A DNA stretch of 15,618 bases, taken from assembly GCA_964650695.1 (NCBI GenBank), contig CAZYVA010000045.1, forward strand, positions 1-15,618, read 5' to 3'. The notes under the pieces were generated by a model, which saw only the letters and a program-made list of their open reading frames with translations, was not told the DNA's origin and did not search any database. This document shows, in pieces, positions 1-6,576 of this stretch; the first letter of the stretch is position 1; each line of letters opens with the position of its first letter. The DNA comes from CAZYVA01 sp964650695. Lineage in GTDB: Bacteria > Bacillota > Clostridia > Lachnospirales > Lachnospiraceae. The position numbers and the translations under genes were made by a program.

Positions 1-1
1 C

Positions 2-175
2 ATCTATACGTATGTGGGCGGCGCATCCGACGCACCGGTCAATTTTGCCCAGCTTACGCAGCGCGCCGGGAATTTTCTGGTAGCCAGAGAGGAGATCGCT
101 GGTTTTGCGTGGGAGGATCTGATCGGAAAGGACGTTTTGGGTGGCCGGGCAGGTGTGATACACTTAACCATGTAA
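2..175 (+). CDS. 3' end of an unidentified gene, partial at the window edge
   Basis: An open frame enters from the left edge and ends at TAA 173-175, leaving about 57 codons. The visible product has a hydrophobic/acidic segment (GNFLVAREEIAGFAWEDLIG) and ends in ...GGRAGVIHLTM. I do not recognise the family. Codon use up to about position 150 is GC-rich like the core genes further right, whereas the sequence just after it is AT-rich. The last dozen residues may therefore come from the junction with the accessory island rather than from the original C terminus, meaning the gene may be truncated by an insertion. The reading frame is chosen only because it is open and GC-rich; an overlapping minus-strand frame (54-257) is also open but runs across the composition boundary and looks like a shadow. 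No function is assigned. Confidence 0.4.
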   Translation: MYTYVGGASDAPVNFAQLTQRAGNFLVAREEIAGFAWEDLIGKDVLGGRAGVIHLTM

Positions 176-319
176 ATTTAGAATCTATCATAGTGATCTG
201 TAACTGGACAGGCCAATGAACTGACGTTGCAAAAGATATCCCATAGTCAGGGAACAACTGGAATATGACAAATATAATCTGAGCAAGGTAAAATTACCAT
301 TTCATGCTTTCATATTTTG

Positions 320-328
320 TGTTATACT
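320..328 (+). promoter_or_regulatory. extended -10 promoter for the PIN/partner pair
   Basis: TGTTATACT contains the TGn extension followed by TATACT (5 of 6 to TATAAT). A -35 element at the right distance (around 300-305, TTTCAT) is weak, as is common for extended -10 promoters. Transcription would begin near 335, giving a leader of about 20 bases with the ribosome binding site just inside it. Predicted from sequence only. Confidence 0.5.
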
Positions 329-338
329 TAGAAAAACA

Positions 339-348
339 AAGGCGGTGA
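339..348 (+). promoter_or_regulatory. ribosome binding site that decides the PIN start codon
   Basis: AAGGCGGTGA differs by one base from the anti-SD complement AAGGAGGTGA. It contains the in-frame GTG at 345-347, which is therefore an unlikely start. It lies 8 bases before TTG 357-359, which is the better start. Confidence 0.55.
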
Positions 349-356
349 ATAAAGCA

Positions 357-788
357 TTGAGGATTTATCTGGATAATTGTTGCTACAACAGACCATTTGA
401 CGATCAGACACAAATGAAAATCCATTTAGAAACACAAGCCAAATTATACATTCAGGCCAAAATCCGGGAAGGAGCCTATGACTTAGTATGGTCTTATATA
501 CTGGATTACGAAAACGGAAAGAATCCATATGAAGAAAAACGCCTTGCTATTGCACCTTGGAAATCCATTGCCAGCTTTTCTGTGTCAGAAGAAACAAATG
601 AAATCCTGCTATTTGCCGAATCACTTGCATCTAAAGGAATTAAAACTTTTGATGCTCTGCACATTTCCTGTGCGGTAGCTGCTGGATGTGATTATTATTT
701 GACTACTGATAAGAAACTGTTAAATACTCCGATACCGGAAATCAAAATTGTAAGTCCTATAGTTTTTGTTAACGAATGGGAGGTATGA
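357..788 (+). CDS. PIN-domain protein, probable toxin ribonuclease
   Basis: Predicted 143-residue PIN-domain protein. The four acidic residues expected of a Mg-dependent PIN nuclease are visible: D6 in the N-terminal strand (YLDNCCYNRP), E52 in SYILDYE, D99 in TFDALH and D118 in TTDKKL. The fold order (strand with Asp, helix with Glu, FDALH helix, TTD strand) is complete, so the gene looks intact. I chose TTG at 357 because a near-perfect Shine-Dalgarno sequence ends 8 bases before it; GTG at 345, giving 147 residues, sits inside that site. The stop TGA 786-788 runs into the small downstream gene, so the two are translated together. In toxin-antitoxin modules PIN proteins cleave RNA and are held inactive by a co-expressed partner; that role is inferred here. 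The gene is AT-rich and unlike the neighbouring core genes, suggesting horizontal acquisition. Confidence 0.75.
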   Translation: MRIYLDNCCYNRPFDDQTQMKIHLETQAKLYIQAKIREGAYDLVWSYILDYENGKNPYEEKRLAIAPWKSIASFSVSEETNEILLFAESLASKGIKTFDALHISCAVAAGCDYYLTTDKKLLNTPIPEIKIVSPIVFVNEWEV

Positions 789-790
789 AT

Positions 791-991
791 ATGAAAACAG
801 ATACGATTGTTAAACAGGAAGGTATGAACGCTTTAATATCTAAGCTTGGTTATGTAGATGCCGAAAGATTTATTGTCCTGCTATCCCGTGAGCCATTCGA
901 TTATACAAAGTGGCGTGAGCAGCATCTTGACGAAGGTTTAAGTGTAAGAGAGTTAAGCAAAAAGGCAATGGCATATTCTAAAAATTTATAA
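791..991 (+). CDS. small protein paired with the PIN gene, candidate antitoxin
   Basis: A 66-residue protein, MKTDTIVKQEG to KAMAYSKNL. It starts 2 bases after the PIN stop codon. Two upstream in-frame ATGs (776 and 785) overlap the PIN gene, but GGGAGGT at 778-784 is ideally placed only for ATG 791-793. The middle contains LGYVDAERFIVLLSREPFDYTKW, and the C terminus is helical and basic. I see no clear ribbon-helix-helix, AbrB or Phd/YefM DNA-binding fold, so the antitoxin role rests on the coupling to a PIN gene, the small size and shared expression. A strong terminator follows at once, so the pair forms a complete two-gene unit. The order is toxin-like gene first, the reverse of the commonest PIN modules. 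Confidence 0.6.
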   Translation: MKTDTIVKQEGMNALISKLGYVDAERFIVLLSREPFDYTKWREQHLDEGLSVRELSKKAMAYSKNL

Positions 992-995
992 GTGT

Positions 996-1040
996 ATAAC
1001 AGGCATCGGCTACAACACTCCGGTGCCTGTTATTTATTTT
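996..1040 (+). terminator. intrinsic terminator of the PIN/partner unit
   Basis: A 14-bp stem (996-1009 with 1020-1033), with one G-T pair near the loop, encloses a 10-base loop and is followed by the T-rich run TTATTTT. It begins 5 bases after the partner stop codon. Confidence 0.8.
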
Positions 1041-1081
1041 AAGAATATTTTCACTCAATGATAACATTGCATACTTTATAG

Positions 1082-1249
1082 AAAAATGATCAAATAAAAA
1101 TCTTGATTGAACGGATCGTTGTTGACGAAAATGGATTGCCTGGAATCGAATTGAAGATTTCAGTAAATCTCATGATGTGCATGGCAATTATACTCAAAAT
1201 TTACATGATAGTGGGGTCAAAGAGGGATTTGACCCCAACAGGATCATAA
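1082..1249 (+). pseudogene. probable C-terminal remnant of a site-specific (serine) recombinase
   Basis: An open stretch of 55 codons follows an in-frame TAG at 1079-1081 and has no credible start or ribosome binding site. Its first third reads DQIKILIERIVVDENG followed by LPGIELKI. This resembles the LIERI-V-E-DG-IEI-K pattern near the end of large serine recombinases and transposon resolvases. After about 26 residues the resemblance stops, and the frame runs through the palindrome at 1212-1237 to a TAA overlapping the stop of the minus-strand neighbour. I read it as a decayed piece of a mobile element, consistent with the AT-rich island around it. The match is short, so the family call is tentative. 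Confidence 0.35.
1212..1237. repeat. perfect 10-bp palindrome at the island edge
   Basis: TGGGGTCAAA (1212-1221) and TTTGACCCCA (1228-1237) are exact inverted repeats around the 6-base loop GAGGGA. There is no T-run on either side, so it is not a standard intrinsic terminator, although on the minus strand it forms a hairpin 6 bases after the stop of the CmpB-like gene. It sits where sequence turns from AT-rich to GC-rich and could be a mobile-element end or a dispersed palindromic repeat. Confidence 0.6.
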
Positions 1250-1660
1250 GACCGTATAATGCGGCTTTGGCTCCTGATACAGCCAGTGCATCAAATACCC
1301 GCTCAGCAAGATCCCCACACAGCTAAGCCCGGAAAACAAAACCGCGAACGGCAGGCAGATCTGCCCGAACAGGTCAAACGGCAGGCGGCTGTAATCCCAG
1401 AGGGCAAGATGCAGCCATTTATTCAGGATGATCCCGGACAGGAACTCCATAGACGTGACAAAAACCACGCAGCGCAGCAACTGCCGCCAGAGCGGATCCC
1501 GCCAATAAAGAAGCGCCCCTTGCGACCAGATGAACTGCATACAGAATCCCCCAAGCGCAAACATGGTCCAATGGGAAAACCCACGGAAAAGCATTTCAAA
1601 TGTATAGTAAAGGCAGCCGCCCAACGTCCATAAAAATAAATATTCACTCAGCTTCTTCAT
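1244..1660 (-). CDS. CmpB-like membrane protein (putative ABC-transporter permease family)
   Basis: A 138-residue integral membrane protein. Hydrophobic segments lie at about residues 4-20, 31-51, 60-80 and 98-125. The stretch LWDYSRLPFDLFGQICLPF is the hallmark of the small CmpB-type family (W-DYS-PFN/DL-G-ICLPF), annotated as putative ABC-transporter permeases but without an established transport role. The start is taken at ATG 1658-1660 (MKKLSEYLF), preceded by a GAGGG site; an upstream ATG at 1721-1723 would add 21 poorly conserved residues. It lies 104 bases downstream of miaB on the same strand and may be a distal member of the fthC-miaB transcript, since I see no clear promoter or terminator in the gap. 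It ends at the boundary of the AT-rich island. Family recognition is from memory of the motif. Confidence 0.65.
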   Translation of the reverse strand: MKKLSEYLFLWTLGGCLYYTFEMLFRGFSHWTMFALGGFCMQFIWSQGALLYWRDPLWRQLLRCVVFVTSMEFLSGIILNKWLHLALWDYSRLPFDLFGQICLPFAVLFSGLSCVGILLSGYLMHWLYQEPKPHYTVL

Positions 1661-1764
1661 AAAAAACGCCCTCACTATGCGGAAAGTTTCTGTTCCCTTG
1701 CAGACGGCAGCCACGCCGTCCATACATAGTTTGAGCGTTTCTTCCTGTTTCTATAGCTGGTATT

Positions 1765-3219
1765 TCATTCCTTATGTACAGGGTTCCCGGCGGCTGGCGC
1801 GTCTTCCCGCTCCCCAAGATAATAGAATCCTTTGCACGCCTTCAGGCGCACGTTGGTATATGTCCCGATCAGCGCCTCATCCCCCGGAAAATGCACAAGG
1901 AGGTTGCTGTCCATCCTCCCCGTCACCATGCCGGCGTCTTGCCCGCTCACAGACTCCACCAGCGCTTCCTGCACCGTACCCTCATATCTGGCGCACTGCT
2001 CACGGGCGATCTCCTGCACCGTGCAAAGCAGGCGGTCAAACCGCTCCTGCGCCACGTCCGGTAAAACCTGATCCTCCATAGCCGCGGCAGGCGTCCCCGT
2101 CCGTCTGGAATAGAGGAACGTAAACGCGCTGTCATAGCGGACTTTTTTCACCAGATCCAGCGTTTCCAGGAAATCCTCCTCCGTCTCGCCCGGAAATCCG
2201 ACCATGATATCCGTCGTCAATGAGATATCGGGCATTGCTTCCCGGATCTTCCCCACCAGTTCCAGATACTGCTCTTTCGTATATCTGCGGTTCATCTCCT
2301 TCAGGATCCGGGTACTTCCGGACTGTACCGGGAGATGGAGATGCTTACATATTTTTTTGGATCTTCGCATCGTCTCGATCAGTTCATCCGACAGATCCTT
2401 TGGATGGGAAGTCATAAAACGGATCCGATGGATGCCTTCCGTCTGCTCCACTTCCGCAAGGAGCCGCGCAAACGAGATCGGATGCTCCAATGTTTTCCCA
2501 TACGAATTGACATTCTGCCCCAAAAGCATCACTTCCGTCACGCCGTCCTTTGCGAGACGGCTGATTTCCCGCAGGATCGCCTCCGGGCTGCGGCTCCGCT
2601 CCCGTCCGCGCACAGAAGGGACGATGCAATAGCTGCAAAAATTGTCGCACCCGAACATGATATTGATCCCGGATTTAAAATGGTATTTCCTCTGATTCGG
2701 CAGGTCTTCCACGATTTTGTCCGTGCCCTCCCAGATATCAACCACCATTTTGCCACGCTCAAACCGCTCGGCAAGAAGCTCCGCAAATTTATAAATATTA
2801 TGCGTCCCAAAAATCAGATCCACAAAGCGGTAGCTTTTTTTCAGCTTTTCCACCACCGCCGGCTCCTGCATCATACAGCCGCACAAGGCGACCATCATAC
2901 GCGGGTCGGCTTTTTTGCGTGGCTTTAGCTGCCCCAGCCGCCCGTAAACACGGGTATTCGCGTTTTCCCGGACGGTGCAGGTATTGTAGATGACAAAATC
3001 CGCCTTGCCCTCTTCGGTCTCCTCATACCCGATCTGCAGGAGGATCCCCCGCAGCTTTTCAGAATCCCTGGCATTCATCTGGCAGCCAAATGTCGTCACG
3101 CAGAATGTCAGCGGACGCCCGCGCTCCTCTGATTTTCGCTTCACGGTTTCACGGCACTTTTGAATGAAATAATACTGCCGCTGCGGTTCTGTCACCGGTG
3201 GGTCTTTCGGCAGTTTCAT
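1765..3219 (-). CDS. miaB: tRNA-2-methylthio-N6-dimethylallyladenosine synthase
   Basis: A 484-residue radical-SAM methylthiotransferase that turns i6A37 into ms2i6A37 in tRNAs reading UNN codons. The N-terminal UPF0004 domain has the three cluster cysteines C46 (TFGCQMNARDSE), C81 (YNTCTVREN) and C115 (CGCMMQ). The radical-SAM CxxxCxxC motif is C191, C195 and C198 (GCDNFCSYCIVPSVRGRE). A TRAM RNA-binding domain fills about residues 410-474. Full length, with the 35-40 residue N-terminal lead typical of Firmicute MiaB. The ATG overlaps the fthC stop by four bases (ATGA), and AAAGGAA lies just upstream, so translation is probably coupled. Substrate tRNAs would include UNN-decoding species such as the tRNA-Leu(CAA) encoded at 9243-9325. 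Confidence 0.96.
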   Translation of the reverse strand: MKLPKDPPVTEPQRQYYFIQKCRETVKRKSEERGRPLTFCVTTFGCQMNARDSEKLRGILLQIGYEETEEGKADFVIYNTCTVRENANTRVYGRLGQLKPRKKADPRMMVALCGCMMQEPAVVEKLKKSYRFVDLIFGTHNIYKFAELLAERFERGKMVVDIWEGTDKIVEDLPNQRKYHFKSGINIMFGCDNFCSYCIVPSVRGRERSRSPEAILREISRLAKDGVTEVMLLGQNVNSYGKTLEHPISFARLLAEVEQTEGIHRIRFMTSHPKDLSDELIETMRRSKKICKHLHLPVQSGSTRILKEMNRRYTKEQYLELVGKIREAMPDISLTTDIMVGFPGETEEDFLETLDLVKKVRYDSAFTFLYSRRTGTPAAAMEDQVLPDVAQERFDRLLCTVQEIAREQCARYEGTVQEALVESVSGQDAGMVTGRMDSNLLVHFPGDEALIGTYTNVRLKACKGFYYLGEREDAPAAGNPVHKE

Positions 3220-3788
3220 AACGCGTTCCTTTCCGGGCGTTCCAGATCCAAAGTCTCCGTCAGGACGATCGCCGGGCTGACGTCGTGCGGATCCTCCGGG
3301 ATCTGCTCCATCATCTGGATATCAAAGGCGACCGCCATCGTATCCAGGTGCGGATGCGCCGTCAGGTACCGGTCGTAATACCCTCCGCCATAGCCGATCC
3401 TTCTGCACTGACGGTCGAAAGCGACCCCCGGCATCAAGACCAGCCCGTCGCTGCCCCACGCTTTTTCCGTACTCCCATCCGGCTCCGCGATCCCCCATTT
3501 ACTGAATATAAGACGGGAAAAATCATGGGCTTCGTAAAATTCCAGGTTCTTCCCTTCCACACGCGGAAGCCACACGCTTTTGCCAAGCCTCCATGCTTCC
3601 TCGATGATCCTCTTCGTTCCTACTTCATTTTGAAAATCCATGTAACAAAACAAATCCGTCGCTTCCCGAAAAACATCGCAGGCGATCACCTTCTGTTGGA
3701 TGGCCGCCGTACCCGCCGCCCATTCCTCCTGGCTCATCTGCCTGCGGATTTTTAAAATCTGCTGTCTAATTTCCTGTTTTGTCTCCAA
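3216..3788 (-). CDS. fthC: 5-formyltetrahydrofolate cyclo-ligase
   Basis: ATP-dependent conversion of 5-formyl-THF to 5,10-methenyl-THF, returning a storage folate to the one-carbon pool. The C-terminal signature GVAFDRQCRRIGYGGGYYDR (ATP/Mg and folate binding) is intact, and the N terminus carries the expected KQEIRQQILKIRRQM basic helix. There is no in-frame ATG before residue 18. TTG at 3786-3788 gives METKQEIRQQ and 190 residues, the normal family size, with GGGGG eight bases upstream. Longer TTG/GTG starts at 3870-3875 would add an unrelated 29-residue leader and lie upstream of the predicted transcription start. It is first in a unit with miaB, overlapping it by four bases. The symbols yqgN and mthfs are used for the same enzyme. 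Confidence 0.9.
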   Translation of the reverse strand: METKQEIRQQILKIRRQMSQEEWAAGTAAIQQKVIACDVFREATDLFCYMDFQNEVGTKRIIEEAWRLGKSVWLPRVEGKNLEFYEAHDFSRLIFSKWGIAEPDGSTEKAWGSDGLVLMPGVAFDRQCRRIGYGGGYYDRYLTAHPHLDTMAVAFDIQMMEQIPEDPHDVSPAIVLTETLDLERPERNAL

Positions 3789-3852
3789 AAATCCATCCCC
3801 CAAATCTGTAATGGCCCTGCCCGGATCCCGGACGGATGCCTTTCCGTCCCTT

Positions 3853-3881
3853 ATTTTACACCATTTTTCCACCAAAGTCCA
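3853..3881 (-). promoter_or_regulatory. sigma-A-type promoter for fthC-miaB
   Basis: On the minus strand TGGACT (3876-3881, 4 of 6 to TTGACA) is followed after exactly 17 bases by TAAAAT (3853-3858, 5 of 6 to TATAAT). Transcription would start near 3846, about 58 bases before the TTG start of fthC. Confidence 0.45.
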
Positions 3882-3943
3882 CTAAAGATTAAAGGAAGAT
3901 GAAAAGCCGGAAAGCCTCTGCCGCTATCCGCCGCGCCCTGGCT

Positions 3944-4315
3944 TTAGCTTGTATAGCTTTCCAGGAACCCGTACAGCTCTTCCGGCGACCCCATATACTT
4001 CCCGTTGCGGATCTCCGTCTGCACGTCCGCCGGGAGGGCGTCCACCCTGATATCCGTGTACTCATAAATGGTTGTCCCATCGCTCAGGTACACGATCACA
4101 TACCCGTTGGATTCCATCAGGTAAAAACTGTTTTCATCCATAGCCTGTCCATCTGCGGCAACCGCGCCGCCCGACGTTTTATTTTCCTCCTCTGCGGCAA
4201 GTTCCATCAACGCTTTTTCCCTTGCGCGGTGGTAGCCAAACTGCATGGCGGCCGTGACCGCCGCGCCGGCCAAAATCACCAACGCAAAAAAAACAATGCC
4301 AATCCTCTGTCTCAT
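3944..4315 (-). CDS. membrane-anchored protein with a BofC C-terminal-like domain
   Basis: A 123-residue protein. Residues 5-23 form one membrane anchor (IGIVFFALVILAGAAVTAAM); then comes a low-complexity linker rich in Ala, Glu and Gly. A C-terminal domain of about 60 residues reads FYLMESNGYVIVYLSDGTTI, then YEYTDIRVDALP, then NGKYMGSPEELYGFLESY. This pattern resembles the BofC C-terminal domain family. In Bacillus subtilis BofC restrains the SpoIVB signalling protease that controls pro-sigma-K processing; the present protein lacks the BofC N-terminal domain, so that role cannot be carried over. Start: ATG 4313-4315 has AGGGGTG six bases upstream; GTG 4322-4324 would add three residues. It lies 92 bases below the flippase on the same strand, with no clear promoter of its own. 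Confidence 0.6.
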   Translation of the reverse strand: MRQRIGIVFFALVILAGAAVTAAMQFGYHRAREKALMELAAEEENKTSGGAVAADGQAMDENSFYLMESNGYVIVYLSDGTTIYEYTDIRVDALPADVQTEIRNGKYMGSPEELYGFLESYTS

Positions 4316-4407
4316 CCCAAACACCCCTAGCCCATAAAGCCTTTCCTGGAACTGTAAAGAAAGGGTACCGTTTACCGTTCCTTATGATACACAGTATTGG
4401 CTGTTTT

Positions 4408-6057
4408 TTACTTATTTATACAGATGTGAAACTTTTTTAAAACCCGCACAAGCAGCGCGCCTTTCGGCATTTCCATAAGCTCTGCCTCCGAGATGCCGCC
4501 GAGCAGCACAAGGCTTACCCCATAGCTTGCCACAGCCGCCAAAAGCGCGAGGATAACCGCGATCTTCCCACCGACGGCCCACGAGGACAGCCGGTACACC
4601 CCATAAGCAAAAATCCCCATAACTGCCGAAGCCAGGAGCGGGATCCAAAAGGTTTTCTTCTGTTCCTGCACATAGCCAACCTTCTGCCGGAGCGCATGGG
4701 CATTCAACATGGAAGCGCACGCCGCAAAAACGATCTTGCTCACGATCACCGCGTAAATCCCCCACTGGAACATCGTCATCAGCAAAAACAGGACAAGGAT
4801 ATGTACAACGAGGGAAATCGCCGCGCTTTTTACCGGCACATCCATATTGTCCAGGCCCTGATGCACTGCGTTGGTCACTGTGGAGAGGCAGTAAAACACA
4901 ACGGAAACCGCCCCCAGTCGGAGCATGGCGGCCGCTGTGTCGTTCTGTTCCGTAAAAAAAATCAGGTCCAGCAGCGGTTTTGCCAGCACAAACAGCCCGA
5001 CGGCGCTTGGAATCGCAATCAGCATATTGAAACGGGTGAACATCCGGATCCGGGTATTCACCAGCCGCTGGTTCCCGGTTTTATTGGCGGCTACCAGCCC
5101 AGGGATCAGGGAAGCGCCCAGGGCGTTTGCCACTGCCAGCGGCACATTGATCAGCGTATCGTACTTCCCGCTCAAAATCCCCAGATAGGCCGCATAGTCC
5201 GATTCCGCATGTCCCTGGATCTGCATGATCTTCCCGAACATCGCATTGTCCACCACGCCGCAGAGATTGTAGACCGTAGAGCTGACCAGCACCGGGGCGA
5301 TCACATACACCAGCGCCCGGAAAATCTGCCCATAGCTTTCCGTCCGCCTCGAATGATCCCTTCTTTTCTGCCGCTTTAGGATCCGCTGGTACAGGGCAAA
5401 AACAAAGACAAGGAAAACCAGCGCGCTTGCCGCGCCAGTGACCGTCCCCAGCGTCCCGCCCGCCGCGCCCCAGGCAAGCGCGTAATCGTCCCCTTTCCCG
5501 GCATACGCTTTCACCAGGAAATAGGCGCCCGCGATGCTGACCGCTGCATTGACGACCTGCTCCAACACCTGGGACACCGCTGTCGGCACCATAGACCCGT
5601 TGCCCTGGAAAAATCCACGGAACACCCCAAGCACCGCGACGATCAGAATACAAGGCGCCAATACCCGGAGGGCATAGGCGCTCAGCTTCATCGCCATCAA
5701 ATGTTCCGCGATAAAGCCCGCGCCCAGGAAAATGATCAAAGCCGCAGTCCCGCCCGCGGTGAACGCAAAAAACAACGCGCTCCGGAATACCTTGTGCGCA
5801 TTTTTATACCGCCTTGTCGCGTTGCGCGCGGAGACAAGCTTTGAGACCGCGAGCGGAAGGCTGTAAGACGTCAGTGTCAAGGCAATGGCATAGACCTGGA
5901 ACGCCACGCCGTAATACCCCATCCCTTTATCCCCCAGGATATTCACCAGAGGGACGCGGTAGACCGCGCCGATGATTTTTGTGAGGATCCCTGCGGCCGC
6001 CAGGAGCGAGCCTTGCACGATTAAATTTTTTTCCTTGTTTTTCCTGTTCCCAGCCAT
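4408..6057 (-). CDS. SpoVB/YtgP-type polysaccharide (lipid-linked) flippase
   Basis: About 549 residues with around 14 predicted membrane segments, belonging to the MOP/MATE-like exporter superfamily. The N terminus (NLIVQGSLLAAAGILTKIIG, then AVYRVPLVNILGDKGMGYYG) is characteristic of the SpoVB/YtgP group, which moves lipid-linked glycan precursors across the cytoplasmic membrane during peptidoglycan or spore-cortex synthesis. Sequence alone does not separate SpoVB (cortex) from YtgP/MurJ-like (vegetative) roles. ATG 6055-6057 is taken as the start, but GGAG is 12 bases away; TTG 6064-6066 abuts the ybeY stop with GGAG only 3 bases off. The gene follows ybeY with no gap, so it is almost certainly in the yqfC-yqfD-phoH-ybeY transcript. 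That position links it to a sporulation-associated operon. Confidence 0.85.
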   Translation of the reverse strand: MAGNRKNKEKNLIVQGSLLAAAGILTKIIGAVYRVPLVNILGDKGMGYYGVAFQVYAIALTLTSYSLPLAVSKLVSARNATRRYKNAHKVFRSALFFAFTAGGTAALIIFLGAGFIAEHLMAMKLSAYALRVLAPCILIVAVLGVFRGFFQGNGSMVPTAVSQVLEQVVNAAVSIAGAYFLVKAYAGKGDDYALAWGAAGGTLGTVTGAASALVFLVFVFALYQRILKRQKRRDHSRRTESYGQIFRALVYVIAPVLVSSTVYNLCGVVDNAMFGKIMQIQGHAESDYAAYLGILSGKYDTLINVPLAVANALGASLIPGLVAANKTGNQRLVNTRIRMFTRFNMLIAIPSAVGLFVLAKPLLDLIFFTEQNDTAAAMLRLGAVSVVFYCLSTVTNAVHQGLDNMDVPVKSAAISLVVHILVLFLLMTMFQWGIYAVIVSKIVFAACASMLNAHALRQKVGYVQEQKKTFWIPLLASAVMGIFAYGVYRLSSWAVGGKIAVILALLAAVASYGVSLVLLGGISEAELMEMPKGALLVRVLKKFHICINK

Positions 6058-6066
6058 CGTTGCCAA

Positions 6067-6576
6067 CTACTCCAAAAATGATTTCCGCAAAATGTGCAGC
6101 TTCTCTAAGATTTCTTCCTGCATCCGTTCCATCTGGAGACGCTCCGCCTCCTCCATATGGTCGTATCCCGCCAGATGCAGCATGGAATGGGCAACAAGGA
6201 AAGCAAATTCCCGTTCCGGGCTATGCCCGTATTCTAACGCCTGGCTTTTGACTTTTTCCTTGGAAATGACAATATCGCCAAAAAGAAGCTCCCCCGTCTC
6301 CGGATGGAAGCTAAGGACAGATCCATCTAAAAAAGAAAAATCTCCCGGTTTCTCAAATTCCAGCATCGGAAACGAAAGCACGTCCGTCGGGCGGTCAATC
6401 GCCCGGAACCGGCGGTTCATCTTCCGTATCTGTGGATTTCCCGTCAGCAGAAGGTTCACCTCCGCTTCGTAAGGGCAGCCGATATAATCCAGCGCCGCCT
6501 CCGCCACGCGCTCTGCCAGCGGGCGGCCATCAAAGGGAAGCGAAACGTCCCCTTCCTCCTCAAAATGCAGCGTCAT
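6067..6576 (-). CDS. ybeY: rRNA maturation endoribonuclease YbeY
   Basis: A 169-residue zinc-dependent single-strand RNase involved in 16S rRNA 3' maturation and ribosome quality control. The metal motif HxxxHxxxxxH is present as HSMLHLAGYDH with H130, H134 and H140. The upstream core RFRAIDRPTDVLSFP is also the family signature. The ATG (6574-6576) shares one base with the phoH stop (TGATG), and an AGGAG inside the 3' end of phoH serves as ribosome binding site, so translation is coupled. A longer open frame up to 6696 only translates the opposite reading of phoH. The next gene, the flippase, begins directly after the TAG. Confidence 0.95.
   Translation of the reverse strand: MTLHFEEEGDVSLPFDGRPLAERVAEAALDYIGCPYEAEVNLLLTGNPQIRKMNRRFRAIDRPTDVLSFPMLEFEKPGDFSFLDGSVLSFHPETGELLFGDIVISKEKVKSQALEYGHSPEREFAFLVAHSMLHLAGYDHMEEAERLQMERMQEEILEKLHILRKSFLE

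Noticed and set aside
54..257. Minus-strand open frame of 67 codons
   Set aside because: It spans the composition boundary and overlaps the GC-rich plus-strand frame; no motif supports it.
225..344. In-frame upstream extension of the PIN gene (about 40 codons after TGA 222-224)
   Set aside because: It contains the predicted promoter and has no start codon with a ribosome binding site; the reading is probably accidental.
1703..1720. Small hairpin GACGGC/GCCGTC between miaB and the CmpB-like gene
   Set aside because: Six base pairs without a T-tail; could be chance, and no regulatory RNA is recognisable around it.
3889..3943. Possible terminator after the BofC-C-like gene (AAAGCC ... GGCTTT on the minus strand)
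   Set aside because: The stem is only 6 bp with a 23-base loop and the T-run is broken; too weak to annotate.
4316..4407. Inverted CCTTTC/GAAAGG between the flippase and the BofC-C-like gene
   Set aside because: A 6-bp stem with a 13-base loop and no T-run; neither a terminator nor a convincing operator.
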